Source of the DNA: Microdochium bolleyi
Taxonomy: Eukaryota; Ascomycota; Sordariomycetes; Xylariales; Microdochiaceae
Direction: 5' to 3'
NCBI GenBank assembly: GCA_001566295.1
Contig: KQ964249.1
Location: 744,001 to 808,000 of the forward strand
Length of the DNA stretch: 64,000 nt
Part shown: positions 1 through 9,833 of the stretch, piece after piece
How positions within the stretch are numbered: the stretch's first letter is position 1
Layout of the letters: every line of letters begins with the position of its first letter
Translations under genes and position numbers: made by a program
The notes under the pieces: generated by a model
The model's input: the letters and a program-made list of their open reading frames with translations, nothing else
Told to the model about the DNA's origin: nothing
Database searches by the model: none

Positions 1-627
1 CACAGCAGCACTGTCGACGGGCGCGCTCGCGCCATTTGAGCTGCTCGGCAGTCCGCCTTTGGCCTTTGCAGCGCGCCTTGCCCGTTGTCCAGCGTGGTAT
101 TCGTCGCACAGCCTTTCCGCGACGACCTGGAGGAACTCCTGGGCATCTTGCTGCTGCCTGCTGATGCGCTGGCGGAAAGCAGTCTCGAGAACGCGCACAA
201 AGCCGAGCGCAGATATTGTCTTCTTGTAGATGGGCCGCTCATTCAGGGCATCGATGATCTCCTTGAGGCCCTGAGTGACTAGCCCAGCCTGTAGGCCTTC
301 AATCTTCCAGTCTGGCGCGCTCTTGCGATTCGGGTCGGGCACGAGCTGTTCGTAGACCCAGGGCTCGTCGATGTTCCGACGGTGGGTCTCGCGGATGAGG
401 TAGACGCGGAGATCGGTAAGGCCGGCGAGGGCCTGGAGGACGGAATTGATGAAGCAGTCGTTGGCAGGGTTGACGAGGCCAACAACGCCCTTCTTGCGCG
501 TCGAGGCGGAGGCGGCGGCGGTGTCGTTATCGATGAGATATGTCGGGCCGAAGACGTAGATGAGGGTGATGGCAGCGAGAGAGGCGCCGGCGGCGTAGGT
601 CGCGACGGCCAGCGGCTTTTCGGGCAT
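1..627 (-). CDS. Ubiquitin carboxyl-terminal hydrolase (USP family), membrane-anchored, 3' part outside window
   Basis: This is the N-terminal 209 residues of a cysteine protease that removes ubiquitin from proteins. The start is the ATG at 627-625. Residues 5-25 form a hydrophobic helix, so the enzyme is probably anchored in a membrane. The catalytic Cys box follows (GLVNPANDCFINSVLQAL, C58), and a QQQDAQEF box lies near residues 158-164; both are USP (peptidase C19) signatures. The catalytic His and Asp boxes would lie beyond position 1. An N-terminal anchor plus an early Cys box recalls yeast Ubp16 of the mitochondrial outer membrane, but Ubp1 is also N-terminally anchored, so the orthologue is not settled. 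No intron is needed in the visible part. The gene is cut by the window edge and is not necessarily broken in the genome. Confidence 0.9.
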   Translation of the reverse strand, partial: MPEKPLAVATYAAGASLAAITLIYVFGPTYLIDNDTAAASASTRKKGVVGLVNPANDCFINSVLQALAGLTDLRVYLIRETHRRNIDEPWVYEQLVPDPNRKSAPDWKIEGLQAGLVTQGLKEIIDALNERPIYKKTISALGFVRVLETAFRQRISRQQQDAQEFLQVVAERLCDEYHAGQRARRAAKAKGGLPSSSNGASAPVDSAAV

Positions 628-1661
628 GGTCTCGGGTCGCTGAGCGGGATGGCGGCCGCTTGAGGAGGGGAGGAGAGGAGGAGTTCGGCGGTGTGGCGGC
701 AGGACGGCCGGCGGAAAAGTGGTAGAAGCACGATCTGAAGAATTGGCTCAGAAGGCGGGAGACTCCGCTGCCACGGCCTCGGGACGAGCGGCCGTCCGTC
801 AGCAGAGAGCCCGGCAGAATGGCTGAGTGCGGACGAGGTGGAGCGCGTGGAGAAGGTGTGGGACGGCGGTGGCTTCGTCGGGGTGGAGGTGCATGGCCAT
901 TGCGGCGCGTCACGGGTGCCGTCGACGCTCGTTGCTGCTGCTCGGCACGCAGATGCGACAGCGGCAGCGGAGGGGATCTGCGGGCGCCTGGAGCCGGGCG
1001 CTGGCTGTGGTGTCGCCAGCAACCTTGGAAGACAGCAGGCGACAGGGCAGGGCGAGAGATGGCAAGATGGTCGCGCAAGAACCACTGCCCGTTGTGGCCC
1101 AGATGCGGCAGGAGCACGAGAGCGGGATCGGGCCCGGACCAGCCAGTTGCTGCACACTTGTCCCACAGCCCAGCGTTGCACTGGCCCGTCCTCTGCAGGC
1201 AGCCGTCCTTGCCTCCCGCAACCTCCTGCTCGCTCTGGCCGACACGGGCTGTGCATCTGGCTTGAGATTGCCAGCGGGCGTTCGAAACCGTCCGACTAGC
1301 GGAAACAAGGACACTCTGCAACAGCCGTACGTTGCGCGGGGACGCGTCAGCCCAAGCCGCTGCACTGCCCGGCTGCCCGGCTGCCAGTACTTGCCATCTG
1401 GTGCGTGTCTACCGCCTCAGTCAAGTACCTTAAGGTACCCCGACTGACTTGCGCAGCATCTCCCGAACTCGTCGATCTTCCGGTGCGTACCGTCAGTACA
1501 GCCACCTCGAGGGTTTGCTGTCCATCACGGGCCCTTCACTCCTTGAGATGCCCTTTTGAATGCATTCGCTGCTGTTGTCTCTTCTTGACGTTGTTGCCTC
1601 CTTCGTCCTCCGCGGTAAACATTAATAAATACAAGCGACGTCATAAATTCCAACTTGGCGT
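628..1661. other. Intergenic, GC-rich upstream region of the ubiquitin protease gene
   Basis: Long open frames on both strands here are Arg/Pro/Ser-rich and show no domain; I read them as chance frames in GC-rich DNA. The only structure I see is the short palindrome at 1425-1438. An AT-rich stretch at 1620-1632 lies just before the doubtful gene that follows. Confidence 0.6.
1425..1438. repeat. Perfect 14-bp palindrome GTACCTTAAGGTAC
   Basis: The sequence equals its own reverse complement. Its 12-base core GTACCTTAAGGT recurs at 33287-33298, and related GGTACC-rich clusters occur at 29615-29640 and 45331-45357, all outside genes. It may be a small dispersed element or a protein-binding site; the function is unknown. 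Confidence 0.7.
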
Positions 1662-2321
1662 ATGACGCAGCACGCATTCACAATGATCAGGACCAGCGAA
1701 CGAAGGCCCAGCAAGCTCGTCGACCTGATTGCCCCCATCGGCGAACCTGGCAACTGCGGACCACGGCCTTTGCCAGACCACGACACTCAGCTCGGGCATC
1801 TGGGTTCTCAGCAGTGGCTTCGAATCGAAGATGCAAGAATGCCTCGCGGTCGCCATCACCAGCCCCGTGGCCTCGTCAGTCTGATCCCAGCCATGCTCGC
1901 GGCGCAGGGTGCCCAAAACCACCCAGGTGCATCAACACGAACGTCAACTCACAGACTCGACGATGGCGGAGCTCTGCTGCAGTCACACGCATCACCACCA
2001 ATGCCAACGGCACCAACCACTATGCGAGCACGCAGTCGTCATGGTAAACCAGCATGCCAGTCGGTGGCACCAAGCACATCACCACCAGAGACTCGCTCTT
2101 CCCATCGGTCCAACAACGAGGGCCTACCACGAGCTGCACCGCACCCCGCTGCAGCGAGGTCACGGCCACCGAGGCCGCATGAATCTCCACCACCGCCGAC
2201 GTTGCTCGAGCAGCTGCGGGAAGCTGCACAATCGCAAGGGCCACCGCCGCCTCCCTATCGCGCTGTTCCTCCGCAGCCGCAGGGGCCGCCGCCTTCGTAT
2301 GAGGCTTCCATGCTGCGATGA
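1662..2321 (+). CDS. Hypothetical proline-rich protein with C-terminal PY motifs (doubtful gene)
   Basis: An ATG-started frame of 219 codons preceded by an AT-rich stretch about 35 bases upstream. The first 140 residues are low-complexity and unremarkable. The last 45 are Pro-rich and carry PPPPPY and PPPSYE, the PY type bound by WW domains of Rsp5/Nedd4-class ubiquitin ligases. No signal peptide or membrane segment is visible. The other two frames are also partly open, so this may be a chance frame, or only the last exon of a spliced gene. I do not recognise a family. Confidence 0.3.
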   Translation: MTQHAFTMIRTSERRPSKLVDLIAPIGEPGNCGPRPLPDHDTQLGHLGSQQWLRIEDARMPRGRHHQPRGLVSLIPAMLAAQGAQNHPGASTRTSTHRLDDGGALLQSHASPPMPTAPTTMRARSRHGKPACQSVAPSTSPPETRSSHRSNNEGLPRAAPHPAAARSRPPRPHESPPPPTLLEQLREAAQSQGPPPPPYRAVPPQPQGPPPSYEASMLR

Positions 2322-3603
2322 AGTCGGGTTGCGGGCTCTGGACTGCAAGCGGTGAGCTGCCAACAAATGTGGACATTGGACAGAGGTCTTGCCTCAGAAA
2401 TCTATGGATATTAGGAATCCCCGTCCATACAGCCAAGGCTACACAAAATTTCTCATGGTGGATGGCCGGTCGCCACGGGCCTGGGACCGTGTCCACCTGA
2501 GCAGCCACATTGAAAATGGGCCCGTCTCGCACGCCGGTTCAGTGGTCAAACATCGAGGCACACCATCCTCCTCACTTCAGAAGTTGAGCCTGAAGAGCGT
2601 GTTTGGGTCCGACCGAGGCTGAGCGGAGGTCGGTGACAATAGGGGCTGGTCTCTAGTCCATTAGACACACGGGTCCCGCTACCAGTCATCGTCGTGAATC
2701 GTGGCGAGTCGAGACCATCACTCCGAGCAGGGAGGATTCGTCGCAAAGCGGCTGGCGATGGCGCGAGTTGCGCCCAAGAGCATCGTCATCACCGTGATGG
2801 AGATGCGATTGCCATCGCAGCGGGGCATCATCATAAGCCTTCCGATGCCGGATACAAGCTTCTTCTTGGGTCAGTTGAGTCGCGCAAAGAGATCATGCTC
2901 AAGCACACCAGGCTGAGGGTTGCGAGTGGCGCTATGCTGTGCTATGATAGCACGCGGTAGCTAGCACAGGCCATGACCTGGTATTGTGCAATGAAGCCTG
3001 CGCCGAGGGCATTGAGCTGTGCGTTCGTGTCGTTTTCCGTTATTGGGTATCTTTCTTGGCAACAATGCGATGCTCAGTCTTGCTGGCTGATGTGCGCTTC
3101 AAGATGTTGGTCCCGAATGGTCAAGTTAGATGATGATGACAAGAGGCCTTGCCGTATAGTAGGCGTCTCCCGAGACCCGAAGACTCCAAGTCTTGGACAG
3201 GGGTACCGAGTGGGACTCTGTCATATCGCGTCGAAGACCTTGTACATCTTGGGTCTGTGTCATCGTGCTGGGAGGGCTGGGGGGAGACATGAATCAATTA
3301 GATATAGAACATGCCAAACGTGATAGAGAGGGCAACGAAAGCTGGAATCATGACCAGAAAGGATGAGGAGACACCTCTCTAACATATAAGTGACAGTGTG
3401 GAACCTAATTTGTGTATTGTGAACATTTATATCCCATGTAGGAAGTGCCTTTTATAGAGCCACGTAGTGTCTGCTCATCATGACAGAATTAGAGATGGAT
3501 CGCAAAGGGAATGCGCTTATCATGACTCGTTTGATATCTCGTAACAGAACCTCCTCCAAACCATCCCCATCTCTACACAGCCCATCCCTCAGTGCGCGCC
3601 CAT
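2322..3603. other. Intergenic, no gene seen
   Basis: Only short frames without domain features. The last 250 bases before 3604 are AT-richer and would include the 3' untranslated region of the fucosidase gene on the minus strand. Confidence 0.6.
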
Positions 3604-5520
3604 TCAAGCAGGCTCGACCTTGATCGCCGCGACGCTCCCCAGCTCGACGTACCACTCGCCCTGAATGAAGCCCCTCATCGGGATGCCGCTGAAGTCTGGG
3701 GTGTCGTACAGCGTAGCCTTCCAACCCTTGGATACGCGGATGACGGCGATGTCCTCGCCCTTGAGCCCGGCCTCGGCAAGGAAGGCGCCGGTAAAGTCGC
3801 CCTTCTCGAGCGTGACGCCCTTTGTGGCCGCGGTGATCTCCCCCGCGGGCCACACGGTCACGCCCTCCTCGGGCTGCGGGACGGGGATGCGCTCAGCAAA
3901 CGTCAGCTTGAGCACATAGCCGAGCTGCTCCTCCCCGGCGGGCTTCTGGGGAAGCGTGATGGCGAGCCCGCCGGCCTCCTGGGCATAGTCGGTGACGTCG
4001 ACGTAGTCGCCCGCGACAGCGCCAAAGAGCTGGACGCTCGTGAGCCCGTCGAGACTGACGGTACGGTTACTGCCGAGGCTCGCGATGCTTGTTTTGCCGC
4101 CCTCGGGCCACCCGAGCAGCGTAGCGTAGAGCACCTTCTCATCCTGCGACCGCGTGAAGCGGATATCCCGCCCGTCGCCCACGAGATGCCTGTTGGGTGT
4201 CCCGTTACCCGCGCGGTTCGGGCCCTCGCCGTAGATATCCCAGGCGCGTGTACCATAGACGGCCTCGCCGTTACGCGCGAGGTACGCGCCGATAGCGTGC
4301 AGGATCTCGACCTGCTCAGTAGGCAGGATCCCCGCTGCGGTCGGCGAGATGTTTAGCAGCATATTGCCGTTCTTGCTAACGCGGTCGAGAAGGCTGTGGA
4401 TCATCTCCTTAGATGAGTAGTACTTGATACCTTCCGTATAGCTCCACGAGGACGCGCTAATAGCGTCGTCAGTCTGCCAGTAAGGCCGCGTAATGTTCGC
4501 AGGCCCCCCGCGCTCCCAGTCGCCGACGGCAGAGGTATCGCGGAAGCCGTAGTCAGTATGCTTATAAGTCGTTAGTACCTCCTGACCCCATTCGAGGCCG
4601 CGGTTAAAGTAGTACGCGAGGAACTCGAGCCGCTCGGCCTCGCGGATACCACAAATCGGGCTACCGTTCGGGCTACCAGGATCTTGACACGAGCCCGGCT
4701 GCCACAGAGCAAAGTCGTTCCAGATCATGTCGGGCTGTACGTGATCGAGCGCCTCGAGCTGCTTAGCAAGCCACCTCTCTGAGCCCTCCTCATGCGACAG
4801 CTGGCCTAGGAGTAGCCGTAGCGCCGGGTCCGTCTGGTTCTTCGCAGCGCCGAAGAAGCCGTTAGTGTTGAAGGCCTGGTGCATCGCGATAACGAGCTTC
4901 ATATCGGCATCGCGGACAAGCTTGGCAAAGAGCTTCAGCAGGTCCAGCTTAGGGCCAAGCCGCATCGAATTCCAGTCGTTAACCTTGCTATCCCACAGCG
5001 AGTACCCGTCATGGTGCTCGGCCACGGGACCTGCGAAACGAGCTCCCGACGCCTTGATCGCGGCGATCCACGACTCCGGGTCGAACTCGCCGCCCTCGCT
5101 CTTAAGCACGGGCGCAAACTCGACGTGGTTTCCCGCGAGGTCCTTCCCGCCTAGGAGAAACTTCTCGTACCCGAATACCGTATCTGGATCGCCATACACC
5201 TTCTCGTGCCAGGGCCGCTCCGTCTCATCGGCGTCCACCGCGCGGTATATGTTGCGCGGGTACCACTCGCTGCCGTGCTGCGCTGTCGTAAAGGCGCCCC
5301 AGTGCCAGTACACGCCCAGCTTTGCGTCCTTGAACCACTCCGGGGAAGGGGTGTGCTTGTCGGTTGATCCCCATGTGGCTTCGTAGGGGCCTGTTGGGGG
5401 CGCCCCGGAGTTCGTGGGATAGGCGGTGCTGCTGCTGCTGCGCCGGTGGGCGGCGGGCGAGGCGGCGGCGAAGGCGGCCAGCGTGGCTAGTGCTAGGGCA
5501 CCTTTGGTCTGTCGCGGCAT
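3604..5520 (-). CDS. Secreted alpha-L-fucosidase, glycoside hydrolase family 29
   Basis: A retaining glycosidase that releases L-fucose from the non-reducing ends of glycans such as xyloglucan or glycoproteins; it acts outside the cell. The 638-residue reading frame has no intron and starts at the ATG at 5520. A cleavable signal peptide (residues 1 to about 20, ending near AAASPA) is followed by a short Ser-rich linker. The GH29 barrel begins around residue 55 (WFKDAKLGVYWHWG), with a substrate-site block EHHDGYSLWDS near residues 168-178. The motif QPDMIWND (D near residue 269) matches the position of the family's catalytic Asp nucleophile. The C-terminal 200 residues form beta-rich accessory domain(s). 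The middle of the gene (about 4380-4860) uses CTA, GTA, TAT and CTT more freely than the C-ending neighbours. Known fungal GH29 enzymes include Fusarium examples. Confidence 0.92.
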   Translation of the reverse strand: MPRQTKGALALATLAAFAAASPAAHRRSSSSTAYPTNSGAPPTGPYEATWGSTDKHTPSPEWFKDAKLGVYWHWGAFTTAQHGSEWYPRNIYRAVDADETERPWHEKVYGDPDTVFGYEKFLLGGKDLAGNHVEFAPVLKSEGGEFDPESWIAAIKASGARFAGPVAEHHDGYSLWDSKVNDWNSMRLGPKLDLLKLFAKLVRDADMKLVIAMHQAFNTNGFFGAAKNQTDPALRLLLGQLSHEEGSERWLAKQLEALDHVQPDMIWNDFALWQPGSCQDPGSPNGSPICGIREAERLEFLAYYFNRGLEWGQEVLTTYKHTDYGFRDTSAVGDWERGGPANITRPYWQTDDAISASSWSYTEGIKYYSSKEMIHSLLDRVSKNGNMLLNISPTAAGILPTEQVEILHAIGAYLARNGEAVYGTRAWDIYGEGPNRAGNGTPNRHLVGDGRDIRFTRSQDEKVLYATLLGWPEGGKTSIASLGSNRTVSLDGLTSVQLFGAVAGDYVDVTDYAQEAGGLAITLPQKPAGEEQLGYVLKLTFAERIPVPQPEEGVTVWPAGEITAATKGVTLEKGDFTGAFLAEAGLKGEDIAVIRVSKGWKATLYDTPDFSGIPMRGFIQGEWYVELGSVAAIKVEPA

Positions 5521-7556
5521 CGTAGCTGGTATTATATTGGAGCCCGGATTGGGTCGAGTTGAGCTCTGCTACGGTGGGGAGAAGGAGGGATAGGTGTCCA
5601 GCCGTCGTGGAGAGGGGAGGTGTTGATGGCCCTGAACATCAAAGGAAACATGGCCGGGCGGTTCACAGGCGACGATCGAGGTAGTTATACCCATTGCCGT
5701 GCCATGCGGTCCAAGTGCCAGGGCCCGGTCTCCGTTGTGCCGGGTCACTCGTCGATAGCCGGACCGCGACTTCAATCCCCTGTAGGGCCACGACTCGTTT
5801 AGGAAGGCGAGCTACAAGACAGAACGGTGTTGCTGCGGCGGTCCGCCGAGTCGGAAAGCGCTCCAATGCCCGGGCCACTTCTGTGGTCGCCGGGGGTTCA
5901 GTGGCCCTCCCCATGCCGACCCAACGCAGGTCAGTATCCCCCGGGTTGTCCGATGGCTGGCAACGTGCCTGTCGTCACTTCGCCGAGCGAGCCGGTGCCG
6001 CGGACATGGGCTACTCCGACGAGCAAGGCCATCGAGTGGTGCCAAGTTCTGGAGTCATGGGGGACTTCGCCGAGCTTGTAGGGATAAGAATGCGGGGAGC
6101 GTGTTGCTATCTTGCCGATCACGGGCCAGCAAAGGGAACTTGCCTGACCCGGGGCTGTGGATCGACCTACAGCTCTTTCCTGGCAGGGGTTGCCGGGCCG
6201 GATTTGACCGGTGCTCGCCGGGATGTTCTCCAGTACATGCCGAGTCCTTTTATCTTGGTCATGGTCAGACCGTGCCCCTGACTCTCTTCCACGCCGTTGC
6301 TCTATGCTGTTGTGGCTTTTCTCCGCAATGCCTATCTCGAGGCGCGGGGGTGGCTGAGCCCAATGGTGCTTCTGACATGTGCTAGCCTGGCCTTGTTGAT
6401 ATGGCACAAGGCGCAGTGTCGCGTCTATGTTGTCCTTGTCCCTGGTTTGATGCTTGGCAACACGACTCGTGTGCAATGAGTCCAAAACTTCGTGATAAAT
6501 GCGCTCCCCTTAAAGTGGCTACCCACACGAACGAAGAGTCATCCCGGGATACTTCCTGATTCCTGGTGCCCTTTCACACAACACAAGGGGACGCCTGTAC
6601 AAATGCAGACACTAACACACCGTACTTAATCCGGACTGCCTTCCAGCGCCAGGAATAAATAAAGACAATGTCGTTCAGCCACTTGATCCACCGGCATCCA
6701 ACATCTCATCTCATCTCTGGCGGCTGGGGCCTGCCTGAAAAGGTGTGCGACTCCAGAGGCCCTGGGGCTAGACGGGAGAGTCCGGCCCGCCTTGTAGAGA
6801 ACCTCAAGGCTTAGCCACGGATCCTTGTTCAGCAGCACGGACCGTTTCGCTTCAAACCCTGCAAGACTTGGACGTCGATGTCCCACGAGGGAAACCATGT
6901 GACATTGTATTGGAATTGGGGGTAGGGCTGCTGGGGTCACCCAGAGGTCTAGCAACGTTGGCTGGGAGCAAGTGTCTGGGCCGGGAAATGTGCATAATTG
7001 TAAACCTAGGTTGCTGCGACGTGGAACAACGCGGCTGCACTGAGATGGAAGCGCTCAGAATGGGCTCGATACTGCGCCCCCTCTATGGTCATCAAATATC
7101 TATCCGGCATAGAGTAACGATACCCGTGTACAAGTTAAGTTGGATGTGTTATGTGTAGCACGGCGCATCAGCTTGTTGTGTGAGAGCTTCAACCGGTCCA
7201 TTATCACATGTCAAAACATCAAATCATCTCGTCGGGAGATGCCTGGTGGATACAGGTCCGGTTCGCCGACGGATACAATAGTGGACGAGCAACCGACGGG
7301 CTAGGTGATGGAACAAAGATTTGGAGATACCAGTGGATATGGATAGACAATGGGACTTGCAGCGGGTGGGAGAACAAACCAGTGCCAGCTTGTGAACAAT
7401 GGTGCCGCTGTACGCGTCTTGCTCGGCTGGGCGGCAGCCTCTCTTCGTCCATTCCACCTTCGCCTTGGTCATGGCAGTGTTCAACCTTGTCGTCACGGTG
7501 ATACTTGCACAATTACTTACCATCAGTGAAACGGCCGCACGATTTGCGAGCTCGTC
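5521..7556. other. Intergenic, no gene seen
   Basis: About 2 kb between the fucosidase start and the MFS remnant. Open frames exist on both strands but are short, overlap each other and show no motif, signal peptide or splice pattern I can defend. The fucosidase promoter should lie in the first few hundred bases (minus-strand orientation). Confidence 0.55.
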
Positions 7557-8460
7557 ATGGCTGACAATAAGCCCGCCGCTATCGATGCGATGGACCACAT
7601 TGACGATGCCCGCAGCGGCAGCGGTCACGAACATTCCGAGAAACCCAGCAGCCACGGGCGCCGCCACCCACGTTGCCTGTGATGCCCTCTTCCTCGGCAA
7701 GCAGGGCAACATACGGAGCCTGCCTGCCTGTTCCATTAACCGATCCCAATGATCCGCTCAACTTCAAGACGTGGGAGAAGGCAGCGACCATCTTCTGCTG
7801 CTGCTTATTCTGTAAGTCTCAATTGCATTCCCCCGCTGCGATGCAAGGAACGTGTGCTAATTGTGCTTGGTAGCCTCGATGTCCCTTGCTCTTACAGCCG
7901 GGCTTGGGCCGTTGTTGGGAGTCTTCTTTGGCATGTACGCTCCTCAGGGCTATAGTCCGGGCTAGATTATTTATCTCCTCACGATTCCCGCGTTGTGCAT
8001 TGTGCTTGGTAGGTCTCGTGACCTCATATACACGTGAGACACGAGTGACTAACACAGTATCACCCCTATGAAACTACATTATCCTGCCTCCAGCTCTCGC
8101 ACACGACAGACGGCCCGTGTTCATCGGGTGCAGGGTCGTCCTCCTCGATCGGCGCCGCCACGCAAAACTCGTACATGGGCTATCTCGGCGCGAGAATCGT
8201 GCAAGAACTGTCCACCGGCGCAACCGAGTCGATTCTGCCTCTCATTCTCACCGAGCTCACGTATTTTCACTAGAGAAGCAGGGTGTTTGGCTGACCCAGA
8301 CGCTGATCTCGATCCTCCTGAACATCTTCTCGTCCTACATCAACGCCGCCCTGGGCTGGCAGTGGGACTACTGGGCCGCTGCTATCGCGATCGCCGTGGG
8401 ACTCGTTGTTTCCATCTTTGGTGCCTTCGAGACTCGCTACGCCCGTCCGGCTATAGTATT
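7557..8460 (+). pseudogene. Broken MFS transporter (multidrug/DHA1-like), truncated and frame-disrupted
   Basis: Pieces of one fungal major facilitator gene lie in order but in different frames. The likely start is ATG 7557 (MADNKPAAID). The typical pre-TM1 block VPLTDPNDPLNF follows at about 7725 in another frame. A good intron lies at 7812-7873, and the next exon reads SMSLALTAGLGPLLGVFFG. Then come a second intron-like stretch ending at 8057, a loop block RRPVFIGC, then GAATQNSYMGYLGARIVQ in a shifted frame, and ILNIFSSYINAALGW in a further frame. Breaks I can place are a frameshift near 7660, TGA at 8069-8071, a frameshift near 8150 and TAG at 8271. The homology stops near GAFETRYARPA (about 8455), so roughly the C-terminal half is missing and AT-rich DNA follows. 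It would have exported small molecules across the plasma membrane. Confidence 0.85.
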
Positions 8461-9080
8461 AATAGCGTGGTCGTTGTTATGATCCGACCTCTGGGGTTAG
8501 CCGCCTGACCGGGCTTCGGGGTTACTGTTCTGAAAAGTAGGTGGAGCTTGAGTGATAGTATTACTGGCCGAATGTCGCTTTATCTCTAGGTTGTCGTGTC
8601 TCGGTAACTAAGTCACCACTTCAAGTATAGGTGAGAATAGTACCTAGATTAATGGCTGAAGTTTATAGAAGTAATAACTGTCTATCTAAAAGATCCGTTA
8701 TATCTATACATCCTTTGTCTTTACTGTTGTTCCATTTCATCCTTCGAACGGTCATAGCGGTTTACTATAACTGTCTACAATGGATATATAGTCAATATAT
8801 AACCGCTGGTACTGTACCCGTTCCTTATCCTTATTGTACTTACATAAGAAACTTGTAACTTGCCCTGCATCCTTGTTACTAGCCCGATCCTGCGGCCTAG
8901 TTGTGTGTGTCCGTTCTGCTTGTCTAAACAATCGCCCCTATTGGTCGTGCCATTACAATACTGTTGTAGTTTACGTTGCCTTACATGTGTATAACCGTCA
9001 ACTCTACCCGACGATAGAGCCGAGGATGCCCGACATCAATAAAGATTTCCAAGTTTCAAGGATCTTTGGTTTCTCTACGA
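8461..9080. other. AT-rich, TpA-rich tract, RIP-like
   Basis: Composition shifts sharply from GC-rich to AT-rich, densest at about 8580-8860, with many TA dinucleotides and stop codons in all frames. It begins exactly where the MFS homology is lost. In Pezizomycotina this look is typical of repeat-induced point mutation of a duplicated sequence, but it is inferred from composition by eye. No transposon ends or coding remnants are recognisable. Confidence 0.6.
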
Positions 9081-9833
9081 TTACACCGGCTGCAGCGGCC
9101 CATTATAGCTGTTCTCTCCTTCGGCTATAGTAGTGGATGGCACTACAGCCTCGATTCTCATGCCCGGCTTGACGACACCTCCGACCTCGACGACTGCCAT
9201 AACGCCAGCGAGCCGATGAACAATCTTCCGATCAGCGTCGCGCACTATGAAAGTCTCCTGGAGGCCCTTTCTGAATTTCTCAATCTGAGGGCACGGGTTT
9301 CTGACACCGGTCAGAACTATCGTTGGTGGGGGCGGCGGCACCGTCTCGTCGTCCTTGACGGGGGGCATCGCGTCGTGCGTCATTGGATGTTTGATATGGT
9401 TCCTCTGCTCTGCCGCAAGGGGCCCCTCTTTGCCACCATTGTCACCATTACTAGCATCTCCTTCATCATCAGCAGACCCGCCCACAAACAGCAGCTTCGT
9501 CCCCGTCGGCATGCCCAGCAGGTCCAATCCACTAGTGACGATGTTCTCCCCCATCTCGCCCGGCTTCAGCCCCCGTTCTTGCAGTGTGACGAGCGGAATG
9601 AGATGCACCTGCCGCAGGTTCGTAGGCGCCGGGCGGATGTGCAGCCGCGACCGGTGCTGAACGGTTTCCCCAGCGTGGCAGTCCCCCGCGACGCCGAGGC
9701 CCGCAAGGAGCGTGATCGAAGAGACGTTGGGTTTGGAGAAATTGTGCTCTGAGCTGAGAGAGAGTGCGATTACGGTGCCGGTGAAGGTGCCAGCTGCGGT
9801 GGTAGTTGAGGAGGCATTCGTGGAGGAGCGCAT
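9081..9833 (-). CDS. MOSC-domain protein
   Basis: MOSC domains are related to the molybdenum cofactor sulfurase C-terminus and usually handle sulfur or Moco-linked redox chemistry (compare bacterial YiiM). The protein has 250 residues from ATG 9833, no intron and no signal peptide, so it is probably cytosolic. In order: the VAGDCHAG-VQHRSRL block at residues 48-63, LRQVHLI at 73-79, GEMGENI at 92-98, and TGVRNPCPQIEKF at 175-187, in which C181 is the conserved MOSC cysteine. Residues 118-170 are a Gly/Asp then Pro-rich low-complexity insertion placed inside the domain. Its substrate cannot be told from sequence. The gene converges on the MFS remnant. Confidence 0.9.
   Translation of the reverse strand: MRSSTNASSTTTAAGTFTGTVIALSLSSEHNFSKPNVSSITLLAGLGVAGDCHAGETVQHRSRLHIRPAPTNLRQVHLIPLVTLQERGLKPGEMGENIVTSGLDLLGMPTGTKLLFVGGSADDEGDASNGDNGGKEGPLAAEQRNHIKHPMTHDAMPPVKDDETVPPPPPTIVLTGVRNPCPQIEKFRKGLQETFIVRDADRKIVHRLAGVMAVVEVGGVVKPGMRIEAVVPSTTIAEGENSYNGPLQPV

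Noticed and set aside
279..1321. Long Arg/Pro/Ser-rich minus-strand frames beside the ubiquitin protease
   Set aside because: They overlap the USP frame or GC-rich upstream DNA and encode low-complexity peptide only.
3129..3146. DDDDK (enterokinase-site-like) coding string
   Set aside because: It occurs in an unsupported frame in intergenic DNA; chance GATGATGAT run.
5569..7512. Several 60-195-codon frames between the fucosidase and MFS remnant
   Set aside because: They overlap on both strands and lack motifs, signal peptides and plausible splice partners.
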